Source: Arenibacter sp. 6A1
GTDB lineage: Bacteria; Bacteroidota; Bacteroidia; Flavobacteriales; Flavobacteriaceae
Assembly (NCBI RefSeq): GCF_012272855.1
Contig: NZ_JAAXCQ010000001.1
Location: 124,001-188,000 of the forward strand
DNA: 64,000 nt
Direction: 5' to 3'
In this document: piece after piece, positions 61,760 through 64,000 of the stretch
Numbering within the stretch: the first letter of the stretch is position 1
Layout of the letters: each line of letters starts with the position of its first letter
Program-made: the position numbers and the translations under genes
Notes under the pieces: generated by a model
Database searches by the model: none
Seen by the model: only the letters and a program-made list of their open reading frames with translations
What the model was told of the DNA's origin: nothing

Positions 61760-63067
61760 TTATACTGCTTTTTTATAGGTATCATCCCAGTTTTTCACTT
61801 TTGGCTTTCCTAATTTACCAACAGATTTGCCTACGATCATAGAAACGGCCGCATCTCCTGTAACGTTCACAACGGTACGACACATATCCAAGGGGCGATC
61901 GACCGCAAAAATCAATGCTAATCCGGCTTCAGGAATCCCAGCTTGTGCCAAAACAATCACTAGCATCACCATTCCTGCTCCAGGAACTGCAGCACTCCCA
62001 ATAGAGGCCAAGGTAGCTGTTACTATGATCCCCAATTGGGTTGCAAAACTTAAATCCATACCAAAAGCCTGGGCGATAAAAACTGCTGCAACTGCCTGGT
62101 ATAGGCTCGTACCGTCCATATTGATAGTTGCCCCGATAGGAAGTACAAAACTTGCCACTTCTTCTTCAACCCCAAGGTGTTCTTCTACCCGTTCCATAGT
62201 CACTGGCAAGGTAGCGGCGCTAGAACTAGTTGAGAAGGCCAAGAGCTGAGCAGGGGAAATCCCCTTTAAAAAGAAGGAAGGACTTCGCTTTGTAAACACC
62301 CATACAAGCAGCACATATGCCGTAATCATAAGGGTCAGCCCTAGCACTACACATAAGGCATACCATGCCAAGGCCTTAAACAGATCTAAGCTGGGCGATT
62401 CTACTATTAACGCTGCCAACAAGGCAAACACCCCATAAGGGGCCGCTAACATGATAAGATCGATCAGTTTTAGGATTACCTCGTTAAAACCGTCAAAGAA
62501 TTTCTTAACAGGACTCGCCTGTTCTTCGGGTATCAAAATCAATCCAACGCCAAAAAAGATAGCAAAAAAGATTACCTGCAACATATTGCCATTATCGCTG
62601 GCAGCGCTGAAGATATTACTGGGCACCAAATCTTCCAAAGCCTGTAAGGGTCCCGATTCCTTTTGCTTATTGGCCTGTGCAATTTTTGAATCTGCATCTC
62701 CTTTATAGTTTTCAACAAGCTCGGTTCTAGTCTCTTCACTTATCGAATTCCCCGGCTTTATAAGGTTCACAAGGGTCAACCCTATAGATACCGCTATAAC
62801 CGTAGTAAGAATATAGATCCCTATGGTCCTCCCCCCCATTTTAGAGAGTTTGGAAATATCCTTTAAATCGGAGACTCCTTTTATCAGTGAGCCTAGAATT
62901 AATGGAACCGCAATTAACTTTAAGGAATTGATGAAGATATTACCGAATGGCTTAACCCAATCCGAAACGACCTTAGGTCCCCATTCAAATTGAATCATCA
63001 GCAGTGCAAAAAGCACACCGCCAACCATTCCCAATAAAATTCGCCAATGCAATTCCAGTTTTTTCAT
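61760..63067 (-). CDS. dicarboxylate/amino acid:cation symporter (DAACS)
   Basis: Sodium- or proton-coupled importer of glutamate, aspartate or C4-dicarboxylates in the inner membrane, 435 residues. The serine-rich re-entrant loop FSTSSSAATLPVT, the cation site GATINMDGTSLYQ and the C-terminal DRPLDMCRTVVNVTGD are the core of the Glt/EAAT fold. A charged insert of about 35 residues (near 120-155, EETRTELVENYKGDADSK) between helices is longer than in GltP. It lies 62 bp downstream of aroC on the same strand. Confidence 0.95.
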   Translation of the reverse strand: MKKLELHWRILLGMVGGVLFALLMIQFEWGPKVVSDWVKPFGNIFINSLKLIAVPLILGSLIKGVSDLKDISKLSKMGGRTIGIYILTTVIAVSIGLTLVNLIKPGNSISEETRTELVENYKGDADSKIAQANKQKESGPLQALEDLVPSNIFSAASDNGNMLQVIFFAIFFGVGLILIPEEQASPVKKFFDGFNEVILKLIDLIMLAAPYGVFALLAALIVESPSLDLFKALAWYALCVVLGLTLMITAYVLLVWVFTKRSPSFFLKGISPAQLLAFSTSSSAATLPVTMERVEEHLGVEEEVASFVLPIGATINMDGTSLYQAVAAVFIAQAFGMDLSFATQLGIIVTATLASIGSAAVPGAGMVMLVIVLAQAGIPEAGLALIFAVDRPLDMCRTVVNVTGDAAVSMIVGKSVGKLGKPKVKNWDDTYKKAV

Positions 63068-63129
63068 AAAAATTATTTTTGAGCTGGTAAGATACTATTT
63101 TGCAGCACAAAGCTCCAAGAAAGCCTCTT

Positions 63130-64000
63130 TTAAAATTTAATCGTCCTATTTAACAAAGTATAATCTGCCATCACCAATGCAGCCATTGCTTCTACAATGG
63201 GCACTGCCCTTGGAACCACACATGGGTCGTGTCTTCCTTTTCCTTGAGTGGCAACTTTATTCCCTTCTTTATCTATAGTATCGTATGCTTGTATAACTGT
63301 GGCCACAGGCTTAAAGGCTACATTGAAGTAAATATCCATACCATTGCTTATACCGCCCTGTATACCTCCGCTATAGTTGGTTTTGGTAGTCCCATCGGTA
63401 TTAAACTGGTCATTATGTGCGCTACCTTTCATTTTTACCCCTTCAAAACCGCTACCATATTCAAAGCCCTTCACGGCATTTATAGACAACATGGCCTTTC
63501 CCAGTTCTGCATGGAGCTTATCGAATACAGGTTCTCCAAGACCTATTGGGACATTTTGGATCACACAGGTAATGACACCACCTATAGTATCGCCTTCTTT
63601 TTTTATTTTTTTGATATACTCCTCCATTTTGGCGGCAGTCTCTTGATCTGGACAACGTACAGGATTAGCCTCTATCAGGGAGAAATCTAATTCCGTATAA
63701 TTTTTATCCAATTGCAGTTCCCCTACTTGAGAAACAAAGGCGTTTATTTTCATATCGCCCAAAAACTGTTTCGCTATAGCACCGGCCACCACCCTACTGG
63801 CGGTTTCACGTGCCGAACTTCGTCCTCCTCCACGATAATCTCTAAAGCCATACTTCTGATCGTACACATAATCGGCATGAGAAGGTCTGTAAGAATCCTT
63901 GATATGCGAGTAATCATGTGATTTCTGATTAGTATTGTGAATAGCAAAACCAATGGGGGTCCCCGTTGTTTTCCCTTCAAAAATCCCGGAATAAAATTCT
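63130..64000 (-). CDS. aroC: chorismate synthase, N-terminus cut by the window edge
   Basis: Converts EPSP to chorismate, the last common step of aromatic amino acid synthesis, using reduced FMN. About 289 of the usual 350-360 residues are visible; the N-terminal part lies beyond base 64000. In-frame coding continues to the edge ([14 protein letters not shown], then [16 protein letters not shown]), so the GTG at 63867 is not the start. The conserved [17 protein letters not shown] and [13 protein letters not shown] motifs are present. Confidence 0.95.
   Translation of the reverse strand, partial: EFYSGIFEGKTTGTPIGFAIHNTNQKSHDYSHIKDSYRPSHADYVYDQKYGFRDYRGGGRSSARETASRVVAGAIAKQFLGDMKINAFVSQVGELQLDKNYTELDFSLIEANPVRCPDQETAAKMEEYIKKIKKEGDTIGGVITCVIQNVPIGLGEPVFDKLHAELGKAMLSINAVKGFEYGSGFEGVKMKGSAHNDQFNTDGTTKTNYSGGIQGGISNGMDIYFNVAFKPVATVIQAYDTIDKEGNKVATQGKGRHDPCVVPRAVPIVEAMAALVMADYTLLNRTIKF

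Overview
The window looks like chromosomal DNA from a marine-type member of the Flavobacteriaceae (Bacteroidota). Four things point there. The DNA is AT-rich, with A-rich rather than Shine-Dalgarno start regions. Several promoters match the Bacteroidota TTTG-N19-21-TAnnTTTG pattern. TonB-dependent receptors carry N-terminal carboxypeptidase-regulatory-like domains. Families typical of the group (YfhO, DUF4834, DUF6146-like, DUF937, BatA, QEGLA-motif protein) are present. I see no prophage, insertion sequence, CRISPR array, tRNA or rRNA. Most of the window is core and housekeeping genes.

Layout. 1-11 kb: a TonB receptor, a 2[4Fe-4S] ferredoxin divergent from a LuxC-type acyl-CoA reductase, serC-serA, a DUF937 protein, small envelope proteins, and a His-rich metal-type TonB receptor. 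11-15 kb (minus): sterol-desaturase-like protein, a sulfite dehydrogenase pair (Mo subunit plus cytochrome c), a small membrane protein and folE. 15-25 kb (plus): a translationally coupled LolD-type ATPase/CPBP protease/TIGR02757 set, an S10 peptidase, an SGNH hydrolase, a GT2 glycosyltransferase, BatA, a catalytically degenerate dihydroorotase homologue and two small membrane paralogues. 25-32 kb: an esterase, a metallo-hydrolase, an uncharacterised 485-residue protein, bcp, nth and two paralogous ECF sigma factors. 32-44 kb: uvrA, an Arg/Tyr-rich exported protein, a minus-strand envelope cluster (DUF4834-YfhO-GT4-flippase), an outer-membrane protein and an acetyltransferase. 44-50 kb: a candidate sulfonolipid (capnine) pair (CysK-like plus alpha-oxoamine synthase), an S9 peptidase, YbaB and a thioredoxin-like protein. 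50-64 kb: UspA, a solitary trpB, DUF1508, threonine aldolase, prfB with a programmed +1 frameshift, arsC, a TonB-type outer-membrane protein with a small exported partner, a QEGLA-motif metalloprotease, a dicarboxylate/amino-acid symporter and a truncated aroC.

The most interesting non-coding signal is an 80-bp element present three times (31244-31323 minus, 35242-35321 plus, 59354-59433 plus). It can fold into a three-way junction, and all ten positions that vary between copies fall in predicted loops, bulges or junctions. Each copy lies 3' of, and in the same orientation as, a protein gene. Other items worth attention are a full-length Shine-Dalgarno sequence inside the prfB frameshift site, a cysteine-free endonuclease III, a pseudo-dihydroorotase without metal ligands, and the possible link phosphoserine (serA/serC) + sulfite -> cysteate -> capnine.
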